Assembly: GCA_021805955.1 (NCBI GenBank)
Contig: JAJZDO010000915.1
Span: 1-8,004 of the forward strand
DNA: 8,004 bases
Source: Acidobacteriota bacterium
Lineage (GTDB): Bacteria; Acidobacteriota; Terriglobia; Terriglobales; Acidobacteriaceae
Direction of reading: 5' to 3'
Shown here: positions 1 through 5,803 of the stretch, one piece after another
Numbering within the stretch: the first letter of the stretch is position 1
Layout of the letters: each line of letters starts with the position of its first letter
Position numbers and translations under genes: made by a program
Notes under the pieces: model-generated
Told to the model about the DNA's origin: nothing
Seen by the model: only the letters and a program-made list of their open reading frames with translations
Databases searched by the model: none

Positions 1-175
1 AGACAGCGCGGGTACATCAAAGTTGATTGTTGCAGAAGCATGTCCTCCATACGTGCAAGGATTCCCCCCCGCAGCTAAATTCGCCACCGACTTGCACATT
101 TCCCCCACATCCGGTTAAAAGTGGGATCGAAAAGGCTGCAATTGCGATGAGTGGTAACATGCGAGCATATTGCAT
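1..175 (-). CDS. Small lipoprotein, N-terminal part, apparently frameshifted at a G7 run
   Basis: The ATG at 175-173 is preceded by AGAGG (186-182) at a spacing of six bases. It opens a peptide with a textbook lipoprotein signal: a short basic start, a hydrophobic stretch at residues 7-20, then the lipobox LLTGC with the lipidated Cys at residue 23. Signal peptidase II processing and membrane anchoring are therefore likely. As written, the frame ends at a TGA (19-17) after 52 residues. The run of seven C at 64-70 (seven G in the gene) is suspicious. With six G, the frame continues open to the window edge as a Gly/Cys-rich segment (C35, C40) ending in the plausible strand NFDVPALS. I read this as the real downstream frame. 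The break may be a sequencing error, a recent inactivation or a slippage switch. The mature protein matches no family I recognise. A second in-frame ATG (160-158) would cut into the signal peptide and is less likely. Confidence 0.6.
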
Positions 176-331
176 GGTGAACCTCTAAGAGAGTGATTGA
201 ACTACGCTGCGACAGTACCACAACACGTTCGGCAAAAAGTTGGTAACTTCATGTTTGCAGGGAAATCAATCGGTAACCATTTGGCGTGATCTCCACCCTT
301 CGATGGAGGGTTAGTGCACCTCTGCAGCCGG

Positions 332-337
332 TATACT
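332..337 (+). promoter_or_regulatory. Possible -10 box of the CRTAC1-type gene
   Basis: TATACT differs from the consensus TATAAT at one position and lies about 50 bases before the preferred TTG start at 389. An imperfect inverted repeat (CCTCTGCAG at 319-327, CTGCAAGG at 336-343) overlaps it and could be an operator. No convincing -35 lies 16-18 bases upstream, so this is weak. If it is real, transcription would begin downstream of the GTG at 314 and exclude that start. Confidence 0.2.
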
Positions 338-377
338 GCAAGGCGTGATCCGGTCCCTTACCGTCCGCCGGTTCCTC

Positions 378-382
378 TGGAG
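378..382 (+). promoter_or_regulatory. Ribosome binding site deciding the TTG start at 389
   Basis: TGGAG sits six bases before the TTG at 389-391, a normal Shine-Dalgarno distance. The competing GTG at 314 has GGAGGG at 305-310 but only three bases of spacing. It would also place about 25 Pro/Arg-rich residues in front of the twin-arginine signal, so the TTG is preferred. Confidence 0.55.
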
Positions 383-388
383 TGTAGA

Positions 389-2257
389 TTGACTTTTTCC
401 CGCAGAGGTTTTCTCCGTTCGCTCTCGCGCACGGCGATGGTGCTGTCTCTGGAAGACGTGCTGTCGCTGGCTCGCCCGTTGTTTGCTCAGCAAGCTCAGG
501 CGCCTGCTGCTGGCATGGCCCGCCCAGCCTACGACGCACCGATTCGCGAAGCCACCGGCGGCCTTCATTCGCCCATCGCGGGCACGCCACTCGGACTGAG
601 CTTCCTCGATGTCGCGCGCGAGTCTGGCCTAAACGTGAAGACGATCTATGGCAATGAGCACAAAAATAAATATCTGCTGGAGACCACCGGCTGCGGCGTC
701 GCATTCTATGACTACGATCAGGATGACTGGCTCGATATCTTCCTCGTTAATGGCTGGCGGATCGATGGCTTCCCCAAGGGGCAGGAGCCAATCTGCCATC
801 TCTTCAAGAACAATCGTGACGGCACCTTCACCGACGTGACGCAGAAGGCCGGACTGGCACGCTCTGGATGGGGACAGGGTTGCTGTGTTGGCGATTACAA
901 CAACGACGGCTGGAACGATCTCTTTCTCAGCTATTACGGCCAGAATGCGCTTTACCGGAACAACGGCAATGGCACGTTTACCGAAGTGACCAAAGAAGCT
1001 GGCCTGATGCAGTCCAAGCTGCGTTGGAACTCAGGCTGCGCGTTTCTCGACTATGACCGCGATGGCCACCTCGATCTCTTCGTCGGCAACTACATCGACT
1101 TCGACATCAAGACCGCGCCCGACCCAGCCGATGCAGGCTGCTCCTACAAAGGCATCACCGTCGCCTGCGGTCCGCCAGGACTCGAAGGCGGACACAACAT
1201 CCTCTATCACAACAACGGAGACGGCACCTTCACCGACGTCAGCGAAAAGGCGGGCATGAATACCGCTATCGGCACCTACGCACTCTCGGTCGCCGTCGGC
1301 GACCTGGACGGCGACGGCTGGCCGGATATTTACGTCGCCAATGATTCTACCGCAGCTACTTTTTACCAGAACCAGAAGGACGGCACATTCAAGGATGTGG
1401 CTATCGAGGCGGGCATCGCGTATTCGCCTGACGGCAAGCCACAAGCCGGAATGGGCGTCTCCATTGGAGATTTCAATCGGGACGGTCAGATGGATATCGT
1501 GAAGACGAACTTTGCCGGCGATACGGATTCACTCTATGAGAATTTAGGCGACGGCACCTTTGAGGATCACACGTATCTCTCTGGACTGGGCGTGAACACG
1601 CGCTATCTGGGCTGGGGTGTCGGTTTTTTTGATATGGACAACGATGGCTGGCTCGACATTCTCATCTCCAACGGCCACGTCTATCCGGAGGTCGATGGGA
1701 CGGCCATCGACGCACCCTACGCCGAGCACAAATATCTCTATCGCAACCTGCGCAACGGCCAGTTTGAAGAAGTGACCAAAGAAGGCGGACCGGGCATCAC
1801 AACCGCGGCCCCAGCTCGCGGCTGCGCATTTGGCGACTACGACAACGACGGAGATATGGATGTTGTCGTCAACTGCATCAACGCCATGCCGCAACTGCTG
1901 CGCTGCGACTCGACCTGGAAGCGCAACTGGATCAAGATTCGCCTGGTCGGCACGAAGAGCAATCGCACCGGCATCGGTGCGCAGCTCAAACTCACCGCGC
2001 AGGTCGATCCCAAGGCACTCAAACCCATGCTGCTGATCGACGAAGTGCGCTCCGGAGGCAGCTACTACTCGCAGAACGACTTCCGCCTTCACTTTGGCCT
2101 CGACCAGGCAAAGACAGTCGATACGCTGGAGATTCGCTGGCCCTCCGGCACCGTGGATACCTTGAAGTCGCTGGCCGCGAACAAGCTCTATGTCATTCAA
2201 GAGGGTGGGAAAATCCTGAAGACGCAGGCGATGGACGGTTTCGAGAAAAAATCCTGA
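389..2257 (+). CDS. CRTAC1-type FG-GAP/VCBS repeat protein with ASPIC/UnbV domain, Tat-exported
   Basis: This is a 622-residue exported beta-propeller protein. From the TTG at 389 it begins with a twin-arginine signal (SRRGFLR, R5-R6) followed by a hydrophobic segment to about residue 33, so export by the Tat system in a folded state is likely. Seven Asp-rich calcium-loop motifs of the form DxDxDGxxD recur near residues 107, 168, 220, 304, 360, 414 and 482. Most are paired with a following NGDGTFxDV-type strand, which fits a seven-bladed FG-GAP propeller. The first copy has Asp in place of the usual loop Gly (DQDDW). Between blades 3 and 4 lies the Cys-containing insert CSYKGITVACGPPGL seen in bacterial CRTAC1-like proteins. 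Residues of about 512-603 form the ASPIC/UnbV domain (NRTGIGAQL, EVRSGGSYYSQND, LEIRWPSG). The family is often linked to surface binding or polysaccharide use, but no enzymatic role is established. An annotation starting at the GTG at 314 would give 647 residues. Confidence 0.9.
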   Translation: MTFSRRGFLRSLSRTAMVLSLEDVLSLARPLFAQQAQAPAAGMARPAYDAPIREATGGLHSPIAGTPLGLSFLDVARESGLNVKTIYGNEHKNKYLLETTGCGVAFYDYDQDDWLDIFLVNGWRIDGFPKGQEPICHLFKNNRDGTFTDVTQKAGLARSGWGQGCCVGDYNNDGWNDLFLSYYGQNALYRNNGNGTFTEVTKEAGLMQSKLRWNSGCAFLDYDRDGHLDLFVGNYIDFDIKTAPDPADAGCSYKGITVACGPPGLEGGHNILYHNNGDGTFTDVSEKAGMNTAIGTYALSVAVGDLDGDGWPDIYVANDSTAATFYQNQKDGTFKDVAIEAGIAYSPDGKPQAGMGVSIGDFNRDGQMDIVKTNFAGDTDSLYENLGDGTFEDHTYLSGLGVNTRYLGWGVGFFDMDNDGWLDILISNGHVYPEVDGTAIDAPYAEHKYLYRNLRNGQFEEVTKEGGPGITTAAPARGCAFGDYDNDGDMDVVVNCINAMPQLLRCDSTWKRNWIKIRLVGTKSNRTGIGAQLKLTAQVDPKALKPMLLIDEVRSGGSYYSQNDFRLHFGLDQAKTVDTLEIRWPSGTVDTLKSLAANKLYVIQEGGKILKTQAMDGFEKKS

Positions 2258-2280
2258 GCGCGACGCTGAATATCCTAAAG

Positions 2281-2326
2281 GTTGAGGAGATTCCCCGGCT
2301 CTGTCGGGGTGGCAGTAGCAGTTTGA
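2281..2326. repeat. Possible dispersed intergenic repeat with small stem-loop
   Basis: Just after the CRTAC1-type gene, CCCCG (2293-2297) and CGGGG (2305-2309) form a five-base stem around a seven-base loop. Read on the minus strand, the segment has the look of the 'CCACCCCGAC...GGGGAATCTC' intergenic repeats I recall in acidobacterial genomes. It could also serve as a weak terminator, although no T-run follows. Only one copy is in the window, so the repeat status is from memory and unproven. Confidence 0.25.
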
Positions 2327-2334
2327 CATTTACG

Positions 2335-2355
2335 GGAGTCCATGCAGGAAACTCC
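2335..2355 (+). repeat. Left-end subterminal hairpin of the IS200 element
   Basis: GGAGT at 2335-2339 pairs perfectly with ACTCC at 2351-2355. Inside it C2340-C2341 pair with G2347-G2348, leaving A2349-A2350 bulged and a five-base loop. This bulged stem lies directly 3' of TTTAC and upstream of the transposase start, the expected place for a transposase recognition hairpin. Confidence 0.5.
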
Positions 2356-2395
2356 AGATGTGAGCCGACCAAAGCACACGCCAAGGAGAAACCGG

Positions 2396-2827
2396 ATGGA
2401 CCAATTGGAGAGTCTAAGCCACTCCGTATGGGAGTGCAAATACCACGTATCATTCATCCCGAAATGTCGTCGCCGAGTGCTGTATGAAGGGCTGCGACAG
2501 CATCTGGGCGAGGTGTTCCGGCGTTTGGCCGAGCAGAAGGAGAGCCGGGTTTTGGAAGGGCATCTGATGGCCGACCATGTACAGATGCTGCTTTCGATTC
2601 CGCCCAATGTATGCGGTGTCGGAAGTGGTGGGCTTCATCAAGGGCAAGAGTGCGATTCATCTGGCACGGACGTACGGCGAACACAAGCAGAATTTCACTG
2701 GTCAGCATTTCTGGGCGCGCGGCTATTTTGTGTCAACCGTGGGACGCGACGAAACGGCGATCCGCGAATATATCCGCAATCAGGAAGTGGAGGACAAGCG
2801 GCTGACCAACTGAAGATGTGGAAGTAG
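2396..2827 (+). pseudogene. tnpA: IS200-type Y1 transposase (TnpA), inactivated
   Basis: The reading begins at the ATG at 2396, seven bases after AAGGAG (2383-2388), with the usual IS200 start (ESLSHSVWECKYHVSFIPKCRR). Three lesions are visible. The HUH motif at residues 61-63 reads H-V-Q (codon CAG at 2582-2584), so the second metal-binding His is gone. One extra base at about 2606-2609 shifts the frame just after SIPP; the family sequence YAVSEVVGFIKGKSAIHLAR continues in the +1 frame. One base is then missing at 2804/2805 after EDKRL, and the original frame resumes as DQLKMWK to the TAG at 2825-2827. Undoing both indels gives about 143 residues, the normal family length. The catalytic Tyr (near residue 125, codon 2769-2771, in REYIRNQE) is intact. 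The intact enzyme would cut and rejoin single-stranded DNA at the element ends. This copy should not be active. Confidence 0.9.
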
Positions 2828-2896
2828 CCGCCGAAAGGCGGTCCCAATCACATCGGGGCCGCGTTAGCGACCCCGCTCAAGCCGCTTTGAGCGGCT
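2828..2896. repeat. Three consecutive GC-rich stem-loops after the transposase
   Basis: Three stem-loops follow the TAG at 2827 almost without gaps. The first is CCGCC-GAAA-GGCGG (2828-2841), a GNRA tetraloop stem. The second is CGGGG/CCCCG with CGC/GCG inside, one C/A mismatch and loop GTTA (2854-2875). The third is AGCCGC/GCGGCT with a five-base loop (2880-2896). They sit inside the proposed right end of the IS200 element. They may act in transposase binding or protect the transcript end, but none is followed by a T-run. Confidence 0.55.
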
Positions 2897-2904
2897 CACA
2901 CCGT

Positions 2905-2931
2905 ATATCCCCCGGCGTTGCCGGGGGATAT
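2905..2931. repeat. Perfect 12-base stem-loop at the IS right end, possible shared terminator
   Basis: ATATCCCCCGGC (2905-2916) pairs without mismatch with GCCGGGGGATAT (2920-2931) around a three-base loop. It lies between the plus-strand transposase and the minus-strand aldolase gene, which converge on it. It could terminate both transcripts, although there is only a TTTA on one side. It is also the best candidate for the right-end hairpin of the IS200 element. Confidence 0.6.
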
Positions 2932-3006
2932 TTACAGTCCTGACAAGGCTGAGGATGGTTGATCGGCTCCCTCCGCGCGCAAACGCAGGGATTACGTTCA
3001 ACAAAG

Positions 3007-3657
3007 TCAGCGCTGACGAAACTCAGCGACGATCTCCAGATATTTGCGGGCGTTTGCGGTGATCGTTTCCGGTTGACCGTCGCGAATGGCGTTGGAATCG
3101 ACGAGTTCGCCGCCAACTCCCAGTGCGAAGGCTCCGGCTTCGAAAAAATCCGACGCATTCTTGAGCGATACGCCGCCGGTGGGGATCATGTTGATCTGCG
3201 GAAATGGGGCTTTGAGGGCTTTGAGATATTGCGCTCCGCCCATTGCGCTTGCTGGAAACACTTTGACCGCGTCCGCTCCTGCTTGCCAGGCAGCAAGTAC
3301 TTCCGTTGGTGTAAGCGCTCCGGGAAAGACGGCTACGCTGTAACGGCGGCAGATTTCGATGGTTGCGCGATCGAGCGCGGGACTGACGACAAACTGCGCG
3401 CCGGCAAGCATGGATGCACGCGCGGTTTCAGCATCCAGGACGGTGCCGGCTCCGATGAGGATGCGGTCGCCTGAGCTTTTGGCAAGCTGCTCGATCAGCC
3501 CGAGAGCACCTGGGACGGTCATGGTGATCTCCAGAATCGTGACGCCACCGGCCTCCAGCGCATTGGCAATGGCCAGCGCCTGCTCAGCGGAGTGAGCACG
3601 GAGGACTGGTATCAGGCCTTCGCGGGCGATACGGCTGAGGACTTCCGTCTTGCGCAT
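3007..3657 (-). CDS. kdgA: KDPG aldolase (2-dehydro-3-deoxyphosphogluconate aldolase)
   Basis: This 216-residue class I aldolase cleaves 2-keto-3-deoxy-6-phosphogluconate to pyruvate and glyceraldehyde-3-phosphate in the cytoplasm, the last step of the Entner-Doudoroff/KDG route. The family also often acts on 4-hydroxy-2-oxoglutarate. Visible marks, in order, are IPVLR (16-20), the catalytic Glu in LEIT (E43), GAGTV (69-73), FVVSP (89-93), the Schiff-base Lys in VKVFPA (K132) and the phosphate-binding PTGG (159-162). Where E. coli Eda has an Arg four residues after the Glu, this protein has Thr (LEITMTVPG), like the Bacillus KdgA subgroup. Length is normal. The ATG at 3657 has GGAGG (3670-3666) eight bases upstream; the ATG further up at 3735 would run into the kinase gene and add an unrelated tail. 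It follows the kinase gene by 34 bases and is surely co-transcribed with it. Confidence 0.93.
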   Translation of the reverse strand: MRKTEVLSRIAREGLIPVLRAHSAEQALAIANALEAGGVTILEITMTVPGALGLIEQLAKSSGDRILIGAGTVLDAETARASMLAGAQFVVSPALDRATIEICRRYSVAVFPGALTPTEVLAAWQAGADAVKVFPASAMGGAQYLKALKAPFPQINMIPTGGVSLKNASDFFEAGAFALGVGGELVDSNAIRDGQPETITANARKYLEIVAEFRQR

Positions 3658-3691
3658 GAGTTGATCCTCCAAGTGTATTAATAAATTGAAG

Positions 3692-4801
3692 TTAACGCTG
3701 TACTCGCGCGGACCCGCCCTGCATGACGCGTTCAACTTCGCTGAGAGTGACCATCGTGGTATCGCCTGGCGTGGTCATGGCCAAGGCTCCGTGCACGCAG
3801 CCGCAATCGACGGCCCACTGCGCGCCTTTGTCTGCAAGAAAACCATAGATCAACCCGGAGGCAAAGGAGTCACCGCCACCGACGCGATCAAAGATTTCCA
3901 GAGCAGGCAGAGTTATCGCGTTGTAAAAGGCACCGTTGTGCCAGGCGATAGCGCTCCAGTCGTTGATGGTGGCGGTGCGCGCATTGCGCAGCGTGGTGGC
4001 GACCACCTGGAAGTTCGGATAGGTGGCAACTGCGCGCTGAATCATGGCGCGGAAGGCAGATGAATCCAGAGCAAAACTTGCGTGTTCGAGATTCTCTGCG
4101 CCCTCCACCTCCAGACCAAGCGCTGCTGTGAAGTCCTCTTCATTGCCCAGCATGACATCGACCAGCGGAGCCAGTTCGCTGTTGACTTCACGCGCGCGCT
4201 GCTTGCCTCCGATTGCCTTCCAGAGTGAGTCGCGATAGTTGAGATCATAGGAGACGATCACGCCGTGGCGCCGGGCTGCCTGCATCGCTTCCCGAGCGAC
4301 TTGATGCGTGGATTCGGAGAGCGCTGCGAAGATGCCGCCGGTGTGGAACCAACGTGCTCCTCCGCCCTGAGCCGGATCGAAGATTGCGTCCCAGTCAATC
4401 TGCCCGGGGTGAAGTTGCGAAACTGCCGTATGTCCGCGATCCGAACAGCCCAGAGCGGCGCGCACTCCAAAGCCGCGCTCGGTGAAGTTGAGACCGTTGC
4501 GCACAGAGCGACCAACGCCGTCGTACGGAACCCAGCGAAGGTGATCGAGCGCGACCCCGCCCTGCAACATCAGGTCTTCGATGAGACGCCCGACAGGATT
4601 ATCCGCCAGCGCGGTGACAATGGCCGTTCGCAGACCGAAGCAGCGGCGCAGACCGCGTGCAACGTTGTATTCGCCACCTCCTTCCCACGCGCGGAACTCA
4701 CGCGTGGTGCTGATCCGGCTCTCACCGGGGTCGAGACGCAACATGACTTCACCTAGGGAGATGAGATCGAATCGGACGGAGCGAGTTGGGTGGATATTCA
4801 T
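3692..4801 (-). CDS. kdgK: PfkB-family sugar kinase, probably 2-keto-3-deoxygluconate kinase
   Basis: This 369-residue ribokinase/PfkB-fold enzyme probably phosphorylates KDG to KDPG with ATP. The N-terminal strand LISLGEVMLRLDP, the substrate loop GGGEYNVARGL (41-51), HTGGIFAALSE, the KDG-kinase-like YDLNYRDSLW (186-195) and GNEEDF (219-224) are all present. The PfkB signature reads DRVGGGDSF (305-313), with D311 as catalytic base and GGG in place of the common GAG in the anion hole. The substrate is inferred from the KDPG aldolase gene 34 bases downstream; fructokinase or another sugar-acid kinase is the alternative. It is somewhat longer than typical KDG kinases (310-340 residues), partly through the segment around residues 227-250. 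GTG (4804) and ATG (4801) are adjacent in frame; the only Shine-Dalgarno-like sequence, AGAAGG (4822-4817), is distant, so translation may be coupled to the upstream dehydrogenase gene. Confidence 0.87.
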   Translation of the reverse strand: MNIHPTRSVRFDLISLGEVMLRLDPGESRISTTREFRAWEGGGEYNVARGLRRCFGLRTAIVTALADNPVGRLIEDLMLQGGVALDHLRWVPYDGVGRSVRNGLNFTERGFGVRAALGCSDRGHTAVSQLHPGQIDWDAIFDPAQGGGARWFHTGGIFAALSESTHQVAREAMQAARRHGVIVSYDLNYRDSLWKAIGGKQRAREVNSELAPLVDVMLGNEEDFTAALGLEVEGAENLEHASFALDSSAFRAMIQRAVATYPNFQVVATTLRNARTATINDWSAIAWHNGAFYNAITLPALEIFDRVGGGDSFASGLIYGFLADKGAQWAVDCGCVHGALAMTTPGDTTMVTLSEVERVMQGGSARVQR

Positions 4802-4864
4802 CACGGGAGTTGAATGCCTTCTGGTTGGAAACCTGCTGGATCAGCGAGTGGCTGTCTGTCAGGG

Positions 4865-5641
4865 TTATTGATTCACTCCGCTGGCAAGATAGCCGCCATC
4901 GACAACGAGAATCTCTCCTGTAACGAACGAAGCGGCGTCAGAGGCGAGAAAGATTGCGGCACCAACAAGTTCCTCCGTTTTGCCGAAGCGACCGATCGGC
5001 GTGCGCAGCAGAATCTCCTGACCACGCGGCGAACTGTCCAGCAGCGAGGCGTTGAGGTCCGTGCGGAAGACGCCTGGAGCGATCGCGTTCACGGTAACGC
5101 CCTTGCGCGACCACTCGACCGCGAGAGATTTGGTCAGCGAGCCAACGGCGGCTTTGCTGGCAGAGTAGGCGGCCACCTCATGAAATGCGACAAAGGTCGA
5201 GAGTGAGGCGATATTCAGAATGCGTCCGTAGCCGCGCGCAAGCATCGGTTCGCCAAAGACCTGACAAGCTCGCAACGTGCCGGTCAGATTGGTTTCCAGA
5301 ATGCGATTCCAAGCTGCTTCCGAAAAGTCGAGCGTAGGCGCGCGGCTGGTGATGCCTGCGCAGTTGACGAGAATGTCGAGTTTGCCAAAGGTATGGAGAA
5401 TCTGCTCCCGGAGAGCCATCAGGGATGAACGATCCGTGACGTCAGAGCAGCACTCAAGTGTTGTCCGGTGCAATGCACGGATCTGCGCCGCAGTCTCCGC
5501 CACCTGTGCAGCACGGCGTGATGACGCAATGACATCCGCCCCGGCACTGGCCAGGCCGAGGGAGAGCGCCTGGCCGATGCCGGAGGTGCCGCCGAGCACC
5601 AGAGCTGTTTTGCCCGAAAGGTCGAACGTGCTGGCGATCAT
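4865..5641 (-). CDS. SDR-family oxidoreductase, KduD/gluconate 5-dehydrogenase-like
   Basis: This is a 258-residue classical short-chain dehydrogenase. The cofactor loop is GGTSGIG (17-23), with Gly replacing the usual Thr of TGxxxGxG. The end of strand 2 is ASSRR; the two Arg suggest NADP(H). NCAG (93-96, variant of NNAG), N118, S146, Y159 and K163 (YSASK) form the catalytic set. APG (188-190) and the C-terminal GRFG, FLASD and VDGGY motifs are those of the KduD/gluconate 5-dehydrogenase branch. The gene lies 63 bases upstream of the kinase gene, so the likely role is to interconvert a diketo or keto-uronate intermediate (for example DEH or 5-keto-KDG) with KDG. The exact substrate cannot be read from sequence. 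The ATG at 5641 is chosen because GGAG (5652-5649) lies seven bases upstream; the GTG at 5659 would add six residues and lacks a clear site. Confidence 0.85.
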   Translation of the reverse strand: MIASTFDLSGKTALVLGGTSGIGQALSLGLASAGADVIASSRRAAQVAETAAQIRALHRTTLECCSDVTDRSSLMALREQILHTFGKLDILVNCAGITSRAPTLDFSEAAWNRILETNLTGTLRACQVFGEPMLARGYGRILNIASLSTFVAFHEVAAYSASKAAVGSLTKSLAVEWSRKGVTVNAIAPGVFRTDLNASLLDSSPRGQEILLRTPIGRFGKTEELVGAAIFLASDAASFVTGEILVVDGGYLASGVNQ

Positions 5642-5659
5642 CCTGCGACTCCATCCCAC

Positions 5660-5803
5660 TTCTTGCTTTGAAAAATCAGTTTACCTCAGTCTTTCAAGTG
5701 CGTATGACTTCTATTGGCAAGACGGCTGCGGTTTCCCCGAAGGAATAGTCGCAGCTTTCAGGTGGCGCATTGAATTGAGACCTGTTGGACACATTCAGAC
5801 TTG
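5660..5803. other. Intergenic region upstream of the KDG operon, with one stem-loop
   Basis: This separates two minus-strand genes. On the minus strand, GCTGCG (5755-5750) and CGCAGC (5730-5725) form a six-base stem; inside it TTCC/GGAA closes a UUCG-type loop (TTCCTTCGGGGAA). It lies about 50 bases after the VOC gene stop and about 85 bases before the SDR start. It could terminate the VOC transcript or structure the operon leader. No T-run follows and I could not assign a convincing promoter. Confidence 0.4.

Larger units (their letters stand above)
176..388. other. Divergent intergenic region between lipoprotein and CRTAC1-type gene
   Basis: This stretch separates two outward-facing genes and should hold both promoters. 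I see no confident sigma-70 promoter for the minus-strand gene. On the plus strand, TATACT at 332-337 is a fair -10 match but has no good -35. Two small competing stem-loops can form at 291-311 (CTCCA/TGGAG, ACCCT/AGGGT). GGTAAC occurs at 242-247 and again at 271-276, 29 bases apart. No RNA gene is visible. Confidence 0.4.
2334..2935 (+). mobile_element. Degenerate IS200/IS605-family insertion sequence (about 0.6 kb)
   Basis: The element carries a lone tnpA-type gene and no tnpB, which is the IS200 group layout. A proposed left end follows TTTAC (2329-2333). It is an imperfect hairpin with GGAGT (2335-2339) pairing ACTCC (2351-2355), an inner CC/GG pair and two unpaired A, as is typical of sites bound by HUH Y1 transposases. 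On the right, a perfect 12-base stem (2905-2916 with 2920-2931) runs into a second TTTAC (2931-2935). Similar left and right cleavage motifs are known for some members of this family. The resulting 602 bp is normal for IS200 elements. No target-site duplication is expected. The exact ends are inferred from this one copy. Confidence 0.6.

Noticed and set aside
314..388. GTG start giving a 647-residue CRTAC1-type protein
   Set aside because: Spacing to its GGAGGG is only three bases and the added residues do not resemble a signal peptide. The TTG at 389 gives a clean Tat signal.
249..704. Minus-strand open frame of 151 codons opposite the start of the CRTAC1-type gene
   Set aside because: It is Arg-rich, has no domain pattern and overlaps a well-supported gene with signal and repeats. 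It is a coding shadow.
1031..1444. Minus-strand Val/Asp-rich open frame of 137 codons
   Set aside because: The composition comes from the complement of the GAC/GGC-rich calcium-loop repeats. There is no ribosome site or domain.
2293..2309. CCCCG/CGGGG stem as a strong Rho-independent terminator of the CRTAC1-type gene
   Set aside because: The stem is only five bases with a seven-base loop and no T-run. It is kept only as part of a possible intergenic repeat.
1544..2329. Minus-strand open frame of 261 codons opposite the C-terminal half of the CRTAC1-type gene
   Set aside because: It mirrors the repeated Asp-rich motifs and UnbV domain, has no family features and begins in an apparent intergenic repeat.
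2342..2395. Upstream ATG at 2342 as transposase start
   Set aside because: It falls inside the left-end hairpin and adds 18 residues not found at IS200 transposase starts. The ATG at 2396 has a good AAGGAG.
4265..4756. Plus-strand open frame of 163 codons opposite the sugar kinase
   Set aside because: The minus-strand kinase has all PfkB motifs across this stretch; the plus frame shows no domain.
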